A DNA stretch of 64,000 nt from Segatella copri (lineage in GTDB: Bacteria > Bacteroidota > Bacteroidia > Bacteroidales > Bacteroidaceae), in assembly GCF_949820605.1 (NCBI RefSeq), contig NZ_CATKVU010000006.1, forward strand, positions 852,501 through 916,500. The letters are read 5' to 3'. The notes below the pieces were generated by a model. That model was not told the origin of the DNA. It ran no database searches and saw only the letters and a program-made list of their open reading frames with translations. Position numbers and translations under genes: made by a program. Position 1 is the stretch's first letter; every line of letters begins with the position of its first letter. Positions 27,280 through 36,112 of this stretch are shown in pieces.

Positions 27280-27323
27280 GCCGGAATTTATTTCTTCCCT
27301 TTATTGATGATATAAATTCCGGC
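27280..27323. terminator. Hairpin at the end of the EamA gene
   Basis: GCCGGAATTTAT and ATAAATTCCGGC form a 12-bp perfect stem that spans the stop codon of the transporter gene and the 3' side of the convergent barrel gene. No long T run follows, so its role as terminator is tentative. Confidence 0.5.
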
Positions 27324-28226
27324 AGTAGCCAATGCGCCTGCTATCAGATACTTCCAGTAGAAGGTTTCGCCCAGACAGAGGCAGGAGGTGATGGCTCCTA
27401 CTACGGGGATGAGCGAATTGTATATCGCTACCTTTCCTACGGGATTGCAGCTCAATAATTTGTTGTAGAGAGCGAAACTGATGGTTGAGATGGCAATGAG
27501 CAGCAGCAGAATCGTGATGCCCCAGAGGCTGATGACTGGCAGATAGCCACCCATTAACAATGCAGGAATCACCAGCAAGGCTCCACCGATGCTTAGCGAA
27601 TAACCGGTTCCTACGAAAACATCCACCCTCTTGCTCAATCCTCGGGTCAGCAGGGAAGCACTGGCTCCACACAGGGCATTGAGGATAATCATACCATCGC
27701 CCAGGAATGTGAAACTTCCGCTTTCCTTTCCGCCAAGGTTCAAGGCAAGGATGCCCAGGAAGCCGATGATGCAGCCCAATGCCTTTCGCCACGTCATCCT
27801 GTCGCTCTTGAAGAAGATGCAGGCAAAGATAACCACCGTGAAGACGCTCATAGAATTGAGTATCGCTGAACGTGCTCCTGCATTATGCGAGAGTCCGAAA
27901 TAGAAGAAGGCATAATGAAGGGTAGTGTTGAGGAGTGCATAGAGGAGAAGAAACCAGACATTCTCTTGAACAGCTTTCTTCTTGAATCCGAATTCACGGT
28001 GTGAGCTTCTGGCGATGGCAAGGATGATGATGCCGGAGATGAAGAAGCGGATGCCGGCAAAAAGCATCTTGCTTCCGGTCATGTCTGCTGTAATCTGATA
28101 TTCCTCCATTCCCATTTTTATCAATGGGTAAGCCCATCCCCACGAGATAGCAGCCGTAAGGGCGAACAGGCTTACCCATACCGGGCGCTGAAATATACTG
28201 AGTGTATTTGTTTCTTTCTTTTCCAT
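27288..28226 (-). CDS. EamA/DMT-family inner-membrane transporter
   Basis: The 312-residue protein has about ten hydrophobic helices in two repeats, as in EamA (RhaT/YdcZ-like) metabolite exporters. Typical segments are the first-helix AAISWGWAYPLIKMGM, FRFFISGIIILAIA-like helix 2, LNTTLHYAFFYFGLSHNAGARSAILNSMSVFTVV and the second-repeat LIPVVGAITSCLCLGETFYWKYLIAGALATAGIYIIN. The substrate is unknown. It precedes nothing in an obvious operon; the AAA-ATPase gene on the same strand ends 28 bp upstream. A short internal stretch (27733-27770) recurs outside the gene at 29957-29994. Confidence 0.9.
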   Translation of the reverse strand: MEKKETNTLSIFQRPVWVSLFALTAAISWGWAYPLIKMGMEEYQITADMTGSKMLFAGIRFFISGIIILAIARSSHREFGFKKKAVQENVWFLLLYALLNTTLHYAFFYFGLSHNAGARSAILNSMSVFTVVIFACIFFKSDRMTWRKALGCIIGFLGILALNLGGKESGSFTFLGDGMIILNALCGASASLLTRGLSKRVDVFVGTGYSLSIGGALLVIPALLMGGYLPVISLWGITILLLLIAISTISFALYNKLLSCNPVGKVAIYNSLIPVVGAITSCLCLGETFYWKYLIAGALATAGIYIINKGKK

Positions 28227-28254
28227 TTATATTTATTGTAGGAGTATTGAAGGG

Positions 28255-29841
28255 TTATTTTACCTCTTCAAATTCCCAGTCTTCTACTGTTCTGGTTTGA
28301 GTACTGAAGCTGATACCTATTTTATATATTTTTCTTTCATCTGCGGAGTAAGGAATCATATAACCTTTCTCGTTTATTTGAGCCAAAGCCTCTTGGGCAG
28401 GTTTGTTGATCTTTATCTCAAAGACAAAAATTGCTGAAGGAGCAAACATTACAGCATCAGCTCTTCCCCTGCAACTTTTTACTTGTGTATAGGTTGCCAC
28501 ATTCATCATTGAAAGAACGATGTAGAGAATAGTCTCATAATAATATTCGCTCTTTTGCATATTCTCCAATACGCTCTTTCCTCCCTCTGGGTATGGAATA
28601 GAAGCAAAGTAAGCCTTCATCTGCTCCATGGCTTGGTCTATGTTACCCGTTAGCAGGTCACGATAGAAGAGTGCTGCAAAACCTAAGGACTGGCTATCGC
28701 TCTTGCCGGAATAGATGGGAAGGAGATTCTCCATTAATCCTGCCCTTACCTCTTTGTTTGGAATGCCTAGATAATATCCATTGCTCAGCGGGTCATACTT
28801 TTTGATGGTAAGATAGCCGCTTTGGTAGAGCAAAGGCAAGGCATCGCTCATCTTTTCCGTAGGACGGTCGAAGGATGAGGAAAAGGCAAACATATCGTCA
28901 AGTGTTGTGACATCTGTATGGAAATGTTGCATCTGATGAATCAGGTAGGTTGATGTACCCGAAGCATACCAGTAGTTGTCGATGAATCCTGCCGCAAAAC
29001 TTCTCATGAGGCTGTACGGATTGAAGATATCTTCACCTTCCCTGCTGAAGTGGTAACCATCATAGTTTTCTCTTAGCAATTCTCTCATTCTTTCGAATGA
29101 TACATGATTTTTGCTAGCCAGCAAAGCAATATCTTCTTTCAGAACGGTGTCCAGTTCATCCTTGGTGATGCCGCAGATGGTAGAAAACTCCGGATCCATA
29201 CTGATGTTGGTAAGATTATTGATGGTGCTGAAGATGCTGAGTTGAGAGAATTTTGTGATTCCCGTGATAAAGGCAAAATGAATATGCGAACTGTTGGCTT
29301 TAATAGGCGCATAAAACTCCTGCATGATAGTTCTTACAGCTTCCAGTTTGGTCTCATCATGCAATACATCAAGTAAAGGAGCATCGTATTCGTCAATAAT
29401 GATAACGACTTTTCTGCCGGTCATCGATTCTGCCTGTTCTATGAGCTGGGTTAATCTGTTGCCGGCACTTTTCCTCATATCTTCTATTCCGAATTGCTTT
29501 TCGAACCTGCGTAATTGCATGTCGAATTTTTCAGGAAAGAGAGATAAATCGCAGTTCTTGAAGGTTGACAGATCGAAATGGAGTACAGGATATTCTATCC
29601 ATTCTTTCTCCAAAGTTTCGATGGCGAGTCCTTTGAAAAGCTCTTCCCTTCCTTCAAAGTAAGAGCGCAGCGTACTGCTTAGCAGGGACTTACCAAAACG
29701 GCGTGGACGGCTAAGAAACACATATTTGTATTTCTTTGCCATATTGTAAATGAGGGCGGTTTTATCTACATAGACCATACCTTCCTCTATGATGTCGCTG
29801 AAGGTTTGCACCCCAACGGGATAGATACTTTCCTTTGCCAT
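28255..29841 (-). CDS. AAA-ATPase-like/PD-(D/E)XK nuclease-like protein
   Basis: This 528-residue protein is of a type that is multicopy in Prevotella and Bacteroides. It starts YPVGVQTFSDIIEEGMVYVDKTALIYNM, has an atypical P-loop LSRPRRFGKSLLSSTLRSYF near residue 46, a Walker-B-like VVIIIDEYDAPLLD near 150, and a C-terminal PD-(D/E)XK-like domain (GRADAVMFAPSAIFVFEIKINKPAQEALAQI) as in PF09820 plus PF08011. Cellular role is unknown; such proteins are suspected in defence or mobile-element control. Its promoter and leader are copied from, or share ancestry with, the DEDD-RecQ-UvrD gene. I chose the ATG of MAKESIYP; another ATG is two codons earlier. Confidence 0.88.
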   Translation of the reverse strand: MAKESIYPVGVQTFSDIIEEGMVYVDKTALIYNMAKKYKYVFLSRPRRFGKSLLSSTLRSYFEGREELFKGLAIETLEKEWIEYPVLHFDLSTFKNCDLSLFPEKFDMQLRRFEKQFGIEDMRKSAGNRLTQLIEQAESMTGRKVVIIIDEYDAPLLDVLHDETKLEAVRTIMQEFYAPIKANSSHIHFAFITGITKFSQLSIFSTINNLTNISMDPEFSTICGITKDELDTVLKEDIALLASKNHVSFERMRELLRENYDGYHFSREGEDIFNPYSLMRSFAAGFIDNYWYASGTSTYLIHQMQHFHTDVTTLDDMFAFSSSFDRPTEKMSDALPLLYQSGYLTIKKYDPLSNGYYLGIPNKEVRAGLMENLLPIYSGKSDSQSLGFAALFYRDLLTGNIDQAMEQMKAYFASIPYPEGGKSVLENMQKSEYYYETILYIVLSMMNVATYTQVKSCRGRADAVMFAPSAIFVFEIKINKPAQEALAQINEKGYMIPYSADERKIYKIGISFSTQTRTVEDWEFEEVK

Positions 29842-29974
29842 AATCATCGAAGTTTATATTTCCACCGCAAATTTACAATTATTATTTGATATATGCAAAT
29901 AATCAAGTGCAATTGTTTTCTTTGAAGGCTAGTTTTTATACTAGCCCAAGAGACTCTGCCGAGGTTCAAGGCAA
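29839..29974 (-). promoter_or_regulatory. Promoter and leader of the AAA-ATPase gene, copy of 23383-23520
   Basis: On the minus strand TTTG, 20 bp, TAAATTTG (box at 29868-29875). The 60 bp from the start codon through the promoter differ from the helicase copy at only a few positions, and similarity continues, with small gaps, to a CTTGAA near 29970. Confidence 0.8.
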
Positions 29975-29994
29975 GGATGCCCGGAAATCCGATT
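29957..29994. pseudogene. Short copy of an internal EamA gene segment
   Basis: A run of 21 identical bases (AGGTTCAAGGC and on, 29962-29982) plus flanking partial identity matches 27733-27770 inside the EamA gene; on the minus strand it still reads IGFPGILALNL, against IGFLGILALNL in the gene. It lies between the AAA-ATPase promoter region and the pdxY stop codon, and looks like a relic of rearrangement. Confidence 0.4.
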
Positions 29995-30815
29995 TACAAG
30001 TCCCCCAGATGCCTTTCTATCGGAATTCCTCGGTTCTTGTCCTTGTCATTCTTGTTGATGTCTATCCAGTTGCGCAGGGTATCCATGGCGATGCGGGTAG
30101 CATGGCGGAGATGATCGCCATCCTTCAGTCTGCCCACGATGATGCTGGAGAAGATGTCGCCGGTGCCCGGGAACTGAACAGGGATTTCTTCGTAGGGCAG
30201 GAGGAAATACTCTTCTGTAAGATGATTGAAACCTACCACGGCATGCTGACCCTCTACGATGCATGAGGTGATGAGCACGGAGTGGGAACCGATGGCTCTC
30301 AGTTTATCTATCAGTTCATAGGCTTCCTTCTCCGAGATTCCCTCTTCCTTGTATTCCGAATCCGTCAGCAGGCAAGCCTCGGTATAGTTGGGAAAACAGA
30401 GATGTGATACGCTCAGCATCTCCTTCATGCATCTCACGGTACTCTCACTGGCTCCACCATAGAGCTTGCCGTAATCGCCCATCACGGGATCCACATAGAT
30501 GTCGGTGCCCAGTGCAGCCTGTTCTCTGCAATAGCGTGCCACCAGCTTAGCCTGACGCTCCGAAGCCATGAAACCCGTAGTGATGGCATCGAAATGAATG
30601 CCCAGTTCGTTCCACTTCTGCAAGGCTTCCTCGATATACGAAGTGCATTCCAGAATGGCGTACTTGCCGTATGGGAAGGTGTTGCTGATGAGCATGGTGG
30701 GCAGATTGAACACGTCGAGTCCCATATAAGAGAGGATAGGCATCTGAACAGCGGCAGATACCTTTCCGTAGCCACACATGTCGCTGATAATAAGGATATT
30801 ACTTTTCGCTTTCAT
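29994..30815 (-). CDS. pdxY: Pyridoxal/pyridoxamine kinase
   Basis: The enzyme phosphorylates B6 vitamers in the salvage of PLP. It has the ribokinase-like fold: start ILIISDMCGYGKVSAAVQMPILSYMG, substrate segment SNTFPYGKYA, TDIYVDPVMGDYGKLYGG near residue 105-123, PNYTEACLLTD, and the anion-hole motif FPGTGDIFSSIIVGRL near 215-230. Length 273 is normal for the PdxY group. The gene is the second of a possible pair with the radical SAM gene, which ends 45 bp upstream on the same strand. Confidence 0.92.
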   Translation of the reverse strand: MKAKSNILIISDMCGYGKVSAAVQMPILSYMGLDVFNLPTMLISNTFPYGKYAILECTSYIEEALQKWNELGIHFDAITTGFMASERQAKLVARYCREQAALGTDIYVDPVMGDYGKLYGGASESTVRCMKEMLSVSHLCFPNYTEACLLTDSEYKEEGISEKEAYELIDKLRAIGSHSVLITSCIVEGQHAVVGFNHLTEEYFLLPYEEIPVQFPGTGDIFSSIIVGRLKDGDHLRHATRIAMDTLRNWIDINKNDKDKNRGIPIERHLGDL

Positions 30816-30860
30816 TCTTTCTTTTTTCTACTTGCTTTTCTTTCTTATCCTTATTATCTC

Positions 30861-31628
30861 TTAATAGCTGGCTGTACACTTGATGCCCAGTGCCTCTACA
30901 CGGTCCTTGATGGCATCGAGTACTTCCTTTGGTGCCTTTTCCAGCAACTTGTCTGGTGTTTCGCGGGCGATGGTATAAACCATTACCTGCTGAGGCTGGA
31001 TGTTTTTCACTGCCTCCAGCCAAGGAGCTACGAAATGCTCGCTGGTATTGTCCAAACCGTCACCTCTCAGGAACATGGTCTGGATGATGACGTGCCCCTT
31101 GAACATCTTCAGATATTTGATTACATCCTGCACGTCGTAGTTAGGCTGCTGAGGGCGGTCCAGCTTCTTGATGTAATCCATATCCACGGTATCCAGTTTC
31201 AGGATGTTGTTATCCACGAGCATCAGCGCCTCTCTCACTTCCTCCTTATATATATAGGTGGCGTTGCTGAGTACAGATACCTGTACTTCAGGGAAATATT
31301 TCTTGCAGAGTTCCATCGTATCTTCCACGATGCCCTTGAAGTCTGGGTGTCCCGTAGGTTCACCATTTCCGGCGAAGGTGATGTCATCCAGAGGCTGGCT
31401 GTTGTCGTGGCGCTCTTTCAGAACCTTCTCCAATCCTTCTCTTACCTCCTCGCGGGTAGGGCGCTTCTTCTTAGGACGGAAGTCGGCGTTGAATCCGCAT
31501 TCGCAATAAACGCAGTCGAATGAGCAGACCTTGCCATCAGATGGCATGAGGTTGATGCCCAATGAAACTCCCAGACGGCGGGAGTTTACCGGACCGAATA
31601 TCGGTGATGGATAAATAATCGTTGACAT
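30861..31628 (-). CDS. Radical SAM protein (COG0731-like)
   Basis: The 255-residue protein carries the CX3CX2C iron-sulfur motif in VCSFDCVYCECG (near residue 34-45), after the family-specific IFGPVNSRRLGVSLGINLMPSDGK. It belongs to a group of short radical SAM enzymes related to wyosine-type tRNA enzymes but without a known reaction in Bacteroidetes. ITFAGNGEPTGHPDF is the SAM-binding GGE-like segment. A minus-strand promoter box TACTTTTG lies at 31722-31729, about 95 bp before the start. It may be cotranscribed with pdxY. Confidence 0.88.
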   Translation of the reverse strand: MSTIIYPSPIFGPVNSRRLGVSLGINLMPSDGKVCSFDCVYCECGFNADFRPKKKRPTREEVREGLEKVLKERHDNSQPLDDITFAGNGEPTGHPDFKGIVEDTMELCKKYFPEVQVSVLSNATYIYKEEVREALMLVDNNILKLDTVDMDYIKKLDRPQQPNYDVQDVIKYLKMFKGHVIIQTMFLRGDGLDNTSEHFVAPWLEAVKNIQPQQVMVYTIARETPDKLLEKAPKEVLDAIKDRVEALGIKCTASY

Positions 31629-31721
31629 AATCTTATTCTCCTTTATCTAATCTATTCTTTATTTTATCTTGGTAATACCTATTTTATACCAATCTTATTT
31701 ACTTGTTCGTAATTTGGTGGG

Positions 31722-31820
31722 CAAAAGTAATAAAAAATGTTGGAATGAACAAATAAATCAACTGAAAATCGATTTATCCTTACCATTTGTCTTCTATCTC
31801 CGATAGATTGTGTACTTTTG
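31722..31820. promoter_or_regulatory. Divergent promoter region of the radical SAM and first sigma genes
   Basis: A minus-strand TACTTTTG at 31722-31729 serves the radical SAM gene. A plus-strand TACTTTTG at 31813-31820, with TTTG at 31786-31789 (23-bp gap, a little long), serves the first sigma cassette and leaves a leader of about 105 nt. Nothing else is seen in 31629-31930. Confidence 0.5.
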
Positions 31821-31930
31821 CATTCCAATCCGGGGAGATTCTTGGTGATTTCGATTCGGATTTAAAGGAAAAAACAAAAAAGTAGATGTTTTGCTTAGTT
31901 TTTCGTTTGGCTCAACTGTATAGATAGTAT

Positions 31931-32410
31931 ATGAACAGAAAAAAGGACATAGAACAGTTATTCCGTCAGCATTATGCGAAGATGTACAATCTGGCCAGAT
32001 GCATTCTTTCGGATGATGACGAGAGCAAGGATGTGGTGAGTGAAGTATTCGCCCAGATTCTTGCCGATGATGTGGTTCTGGTGCCTGGGAGTGAGGACGG
32101 TTACTTGATGCGGAGCGTACGCAACCGCTGTCTCAACCTGATAGCTCGTAAGAGCGTGAAGGAAAGGGTGGCGAAGCTGCTGCTGGATGATGCCGACGTG
32201 ATTCTCTCTGAAGAGACCGACGAGCGACTCGACCGGCTGATGCTTCTCATCGAAGACCTGGAACCGCCTATCCGGCAACTCATTTTCCGTCTGCGCTATC
32301 TTCAGGAGAAATCTTATCAGGAGGTGGCTGATGAAGTGGGAGTGAGCAAGGTGACGGTATTCAACCATCTCTCGAAGGCGATGGACTGGATTAAGAAACA
32401 ATTTAAATGA
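31931..32410 (+). CDS. ECF RNA polymerase sigma factor, cassette 1
   Basis: This 159-residue sigma-70-family factor has region 2 (IEQLFRQHYAKMYNLARCILSDDDESKDVVSEVFAQIL, residues 5-42) and region 4 (EPPIRQLIFRLRYLQEKSYQEVADEVGVSKVTVFNHLSKAMDWIKKQF, 111-158), of the FecI-like kind common in Bacteroidetes. The following gene starts inside its stop codon (ATGA overlap), and an outer-membrane receptor follows. The three genes form a surface-signalling cassette in which receptor and anti-sigma protein are expected to control this factor. Confidence 0.92.
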   Translation: MNRKKDIEQLFRQHYAKMYNLARCILSDDDESKDVVSEVFAQILADDVVLVPGSEDGYLMRSVRNRCLNLIARKSVKERVAKLLLDDADVILSEETDERLDRLMLLIEDLEPPIRQLIFRLRYLQEKSYQEVADEVGVSKVTVFNHLSKAMDWIKKQFK

Positions 32411-33114
32411 GCAAGACAATGACAAACATGAGTAAAGAAGAAAAGCGGATGATGCTCTTTGACATGCAGGAGCATCCCGAGAAATATACCGACGAGCAGG
32501 TGGAACGCCTGTTTGCCGATGAGGAAGTGAAGGAGTTCTTCCATGAACTGGCGATGGCGAGAATGGCTGGCAAGAAAGCCAAACCGAAGAATGTGGATGT
32601 GGATGAGGCTTGGAAGGAGTTTGTTCAGGCACATCTCGAGGATAAGATGGCGATAGATGCCGGCAAATCCAAAGGCGCTTATCGCAACCGGATGAAGATT
32701 GCTGCATCCATCGTCGGCATCATCTTCCTTTCGGGGGTAGCCTTGGCTGCGATTCACAATGGCTGGTTGGGGTTCCCGGCTTCTGATCAGACAGTGGATA
32801 ACAAGGCTGCGACAGAACAGCTGGCAACAACCCAGGCGCTGCCGAATGACAGTCTTCGTGCTGCAACAGCAGAGAACAAGGATTCGCTTGATATGAAGCC
32901 GGTGGTGTTTGATGATGCTGAATTGGGAACCATCCTGGCTCAGTTATCCGGTTTCTATCATGTCAAGGTGGAGTATGTGGATGCCGGTGCCCAGCACATC
33001 CGTCTCTTCTTCAACTGGAACAAGACGAAGACTTTGGAGCAGAACCTGGAGATTTTGAATGCTTTCGACCGCATACAGATAGAGTATATTGACGGAACAT
33101 TGATGGTGAAATAA
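32407..33114 (+). CDS. Short DUF4974 anti-sigma-like membrane protein, cassette 1
   Basis: The 235-residue protein has a cytoplasmic N-terminal helical part (residues 1-90) that could bind the sigma factor, one membrane segment (about 98-116, IAASIVGIIFLSGVALAAI), and a periplasmic C-terminal DUF4974/STN-like domain (PVVFDDAELGTILAQLSGFYHVKVEYVDAGAQHIRLFF, then a second half ending IDGTLMVK). The FecR sensor domain that usually lies between membrane and DUF4974 is missing, so this is a reduced anti-sigma factor. It overlaps the sigma gene by 4 bp. The paralogue is at 37386-38186. Confidence 0.8.
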   Translation: MSKTMTNMSKEEKRMMLFDMQEHPEKYTDEQVERLFADEEVKEFFHELAMARMAGKKAKPKNVDVDEAWKEFVQAHLEDKMAIDAGKSKGAYRNRMKIAASIVGIIFLSGVALAAIHNGWLGFPASDQTVDNKAATEQLATTQALPNDSLRAATAENKDSLDMKPVVFDDAELGTILAQLSGFYHVKVEYVDAGAQHIRLFFNWNKTKTLEQNLEILNAFDRIQIEYIDGTLMVK

Positions 33115-33131
33115 GATAGGAGGATATATTT

Positions 33132-35720
33132 ATGAGAGATTTTTGGAAACCAATGCCCGTTAGCGGCAAGCTTATCAGAGAGCTTCTGCTTCTCTTCCTG
33201 TTGCTTTGGGTTCAGCAGTCTTATGCCCAGCGCATTACCCGACAATATAATAATGTGTCGTTCTCTGCGGCGTTGAAGGATTTGAACGCCCGCCAGCATA
33301 AGTACACCATCAACTTTGTGTATGATGAACTGGAAGATTTCAGGGTAACCAAGAGCATCCGAAACCAGAGTGTTCCCGATGCCATCATGCAGCTGATTGG
33401 ATTCTATCCCATCAGGATGACGCAGGTGGAGGATAATATCATGGTAGAGTGTACGCAGAAGATTCCCACCAAGATGATAGGCCGCATCATCGACAATAAG
33501 AAACGCCCTGTAGATTTCGCCAATGTAGCCCTGCTGAATGTTCGTGATTCTTCATTGATAAATGGTGGCGTGACGAATGAGAATGGCCAGTTCGTGATTC
33601 CCTGCGAAGCCAGAAAGGCAATAGTAAGAGTAAGTTGTGTGGGCTATATTACGGCAAGCAATACCTTTAATATAGGTAAGATAGGGACAATAACTCTGAA
33701 AGAGGCAACAATGAACCTGCAGAAGGTGGTTGTGAAAGGACATCGTAAAACCTTTGAGATGACGAATGAAGGACTTGTTACTCAGGTGAAAGGAACACCT
33801 TTGAGCGAAGCTGGTACTGCCAACGATGTTATGGCGCAAGTGCCGAGTGTTTATGGCAGTGATGGAAAATATCGTGTTTATGGCAAGGGTGAAGCATTGG
33901 TATATGTGAATGGAAGGAAGTTGACGGATGAGGGGGAACTGGATAGAATAAGTTCCAAAGACATCGCCTCCGTAACTCTCAACAACAATCCTGGAGCAAA
34001 ATATGATGCTACGGTAAAGGCTGTCATTGTGATTAGAACGAATAAGAAACAAGGTGATGGACTGAGCGGTGGGTTTACTTCTATGGCTCGGCAGGGACAT
34101 TTTACATCTTTGTCTGAGGGCGGTAATTTAAACTGGCGTAGAGGAGGACTGGATATATTTGGAAGTCTTTATCATGATTTGACGCAAAGGTATCAGCATC
34201 AGATAGATAAAAAGACTGTCATTAAAGATGGAGAAATGTGGCAAATGCATAGCGACATCGGGATATTCCCCAAAAGCAAAGCCCAAATTGCCACAAAGAT
34301 AGGTTTCAATTATGTCTTCAATGAGAAACATTCCATAGGTGCTACTTATAATGTAAACTTTTTACCCAATAGTACTGCTTCATGGCCTACATATCAACGT
34401 GTAATGAAGAATGGGACAGAGTTGGAATCCATATCTTATGATATGAAATGGAATCGCAAGACGCCTCCTGCTCATTATGTGAATGCTTATTATCGGGGAG
34501 AATTCGGAAAATGGAATGTCGTTTTTGATAATGACTTGGTTGTTAGCCAGAACAAGGCTGTGCAGAATATTAAGGAGCAGAGTAGTGCTTCTGGTGAAAG
34601 CAATGTTAACAGCACAAACAAGGCGGACAATGTAATGGCTGCTTCTAAATTGGCGCTGTCTTATCCTGTTGGGAAAGGAAAGCTAGAAGGTGGTGGTGAG
34701 TTTATCTATACAGACCGCAAGGAAACTTACAACAATGTGGAACAGATAATAGCTTCTACAGATGACCATATCAGGGAAAATAAGTTGGCTGGATTCTTGA
34801 CCTATTATCTTCCATTGGGAAAAATTGATTTAGAAGCAGGTCTGAGGTATGAACATACCGTTTCTGATTATTATGAGAAAGGAATCTGGATTGATGGACA
34901 AAGTCGTTGGTATGATAAATTGTTTCCGAATGCAAGTTTATCATTTCCGATAGGCAAAGCCAATTTCTCGTTGGATTATACGATGAAGACTCGTCGTCCG
35001 TCTTATCAGGAATTGAGCAGCAATATGCAATATGATGACGTCTTCACTTATGAAAAGGGAAATCCTCTTCTGAAGCCTGAAATTATCCATGACATAACCT
35101 TCGCAGGATTATACAAATGGGTATATTTAAATTTCAGTTTTCAACATATCAATGACTTCATAGTGAATACGATAGATTTGCAGCCGGGTGAAGGTAAACC
35201 GCTCAACATTCTAACGAATGTCAATCGTTCCCACATGAATACATATACGGCAGTTCTATCATTGTCGCCAAGTATAGGGATTTGGTCTCCTCGCTTGTCT
35301 TTGGTATTGATGGGACAGAATTTTGAAATGGTTCATTATGGGCAAATGCTTAAGTTGAACAATCCGTTGTTGATGACCAATTGGTTTAATTCTTTCTCTA
35401 TTTCAAAAGGTTATATACTGACGGCTGATATGATAGGGCATACTTCTGGTGATAATACGATAGCAACCCTGAAGCCGAGTTTTCAGTTGAATTTGGGAAT
35501 AACAAAGAAGTTTAAACAATGGACTTTTCAATTTCAGGCAACGGATGTCTTTTGTACAGCTCGTAACTCTATGTTTACCTATGGTACAAGTATGTTGCTC
35601 GATAAATGGAACTATAGCGATTCGCAAGCTGTTAAGCTAACTATAAGCTATCGTTTCAACTCTGTTAACAGCAAGTACAAAGGCACAGGAGCCGGCAATG
35701 AAGAAAAGAGCCGCTTGTAG
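33132..35720 (+). CDS. TonB-linked outer-membrane receptor, cassette 1
   Basis: The 862-residue protein has a signal peptide (LLLLFLLLWVQQSYAQ, residues 19-33), a secretin/TonB short N-terminal (STN) domain (35-115, with FVYDELEDFRVT), a carboxypeptidase-regulatory-like domain (120-205, MIGRIIDNKKRPVDFANVALLNVRD), a plug (210-305) and a barrel (OMP_b-brl_3 type) ending GTGAGNEEKSRL. The STN domain is what usually talks to the DUF4974 part of the anti-sigma partner encoded 17 bp upstream. The ligand is unknown. The carboxypeptidase-like domain is nearly identical to the one in the receptor at 38188, while the rest differs. Confidence 0.9.
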   Translation: MRDFWKPMPVSGKLIRELLLLFLLLWVQQSYAQRITRQYNNVSFSAALKDLNARQHKYTINFVYDELEDFRVTKSIRNQSVPDAIMQLIGFYPIRMTQVEDNIMVECTQKIPTKMIGRIIDNKKRPVDFANVALLNVRDSSLINGGVTNENGQFVIPCEARKAIVRVSCVGYITASNTFNIGKIGTITLKEATMNLQKVVVKGHRKTFEMTNEGLVTQVKGTPLSEAGTANDVMAQVPSVYGSDGKYRVYGKGEALVYVNGRKLTDEGELDRISSKDIASVTLNNNPGAKYDATVKAVIVIRTNKKQGDGLSGGFTSMARQGHFTSLSEGGNLNWRRGGLDIFGSLYHDLTQRYQHQIDKKTVIKDGEMWQMHSDIGIFPKSKAQIATKIGFNYVFNEKHSIGATYNVNFLPNSTASWPTYQRVMKNGTELESISYDMKWNRKTPPAHYVNAYYRGEFGKWNVVFDNDLVVSQNKAVQNIKEQSSASGESNVNSTNKADNVMAASKLALSYPVGKGKLEGGGEFIYTDRKETYNNVEQIIASTDDHIRENKLAGFLTYYLPLGKIDLEAGLRYEHTVSDYYEKGIWIDGQSRWYDKLFPNASLSFPIGKANFSLDYTMKTRRPSYQELSSNMQYDDVFTYEKGNPLLKPEIIHDITFAGLYKWVYLNFSFQHINDFIVNTIDLQPGEGKPLNILTNVNRSHMNTYTAVLSLSPSIGIWSPRLSLVLMGQNFEMVHYGQMLKLNNPLLMTNWFNSFSISKGYILTADMIGHTSGDNTIATLKPSFQLNLGITKKFKQWTFQFQATDVFCTARNSMFTYGTSMLLDKWNYSDSQAVKLTISYRFNSVNSKYKGTGAGNEEKSRL

Positions 35721-35765
35721 TTCTTGTTAGGAAGAAACTCTCTTAATAAACAATGAATATATGAC

Positions 35766-35818
35766 AATCGGTCAAGCGAAGACAAAACCTTATTGTTTTG
35801 CTCTTTGCTTGACCGATT
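35766..35818. terminator. Bidirectional terminator between the receptor and the toxin-antitoxin pair
   Basis: AATCGGTCAAGC and GCTTGACCGATT form a perfect 12-bp stem, continued inside by AAAAC/GTTTT. A T-rich stretch follows on the plus strand and an A-rich one precedes it, so it can act on both convergent units. Confidence 0.75.
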
Positions 35819-35824
35819 AAAATT

Positions 35825-36112
35825 TTATACACATATTTCTAAATCCTGATGGACGACATTTAATATCGGAGCTTGGAGAGCATCCTCAATAGATACAAGA
35901 GTGTCTATTGTAAAATTATGTGTTCCCCGCATCCACTTGCTTATTTCCGCTTCCCGTTTTCCGAGTAGAAGGGCTAGGTCTTTCTGCTTCATCCCTTTAG
36001 AAACCAGAATGTCATGTATCCTATCTACGATTTGGAAAGACAAATCTACAGACCGGCGAATCTCAGGATCAACATGTTTGCGGCGTTCTTCTAAAATCTT
36101 ACTTCTTCTCAT
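35825..36112 (-). CDS. XRE-type helix-turn-helix antitoxin-like protein
   Basis: This 95-residue protein carries one HTH of the XRE/Cro type (VSKGMKQKDLALLLGKREAEISKWMRGTHNFTIDTLVSIEDALQ, residues 38-82), the DNA-binding part of antitoxins of HigA type. Its first codons overlap the end of the upstream gene by 14 bp (36099-36112), a usual sign of a toxin-antitoxin operon with the toxin gene first. It may repress the operon at the palindrome 36593-36606. A phage-type regulator is the alternative reading. Confidence 0.82.
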   Translation of the reverse strand: MRRSKILEERRKHVDPEIRRSVDLSFQIVDRIHDILVSKGMKQKDLALLLGKREAEISKWMRGTHNFTIDTLVSIEDALQAPILNVVHQDLEICV

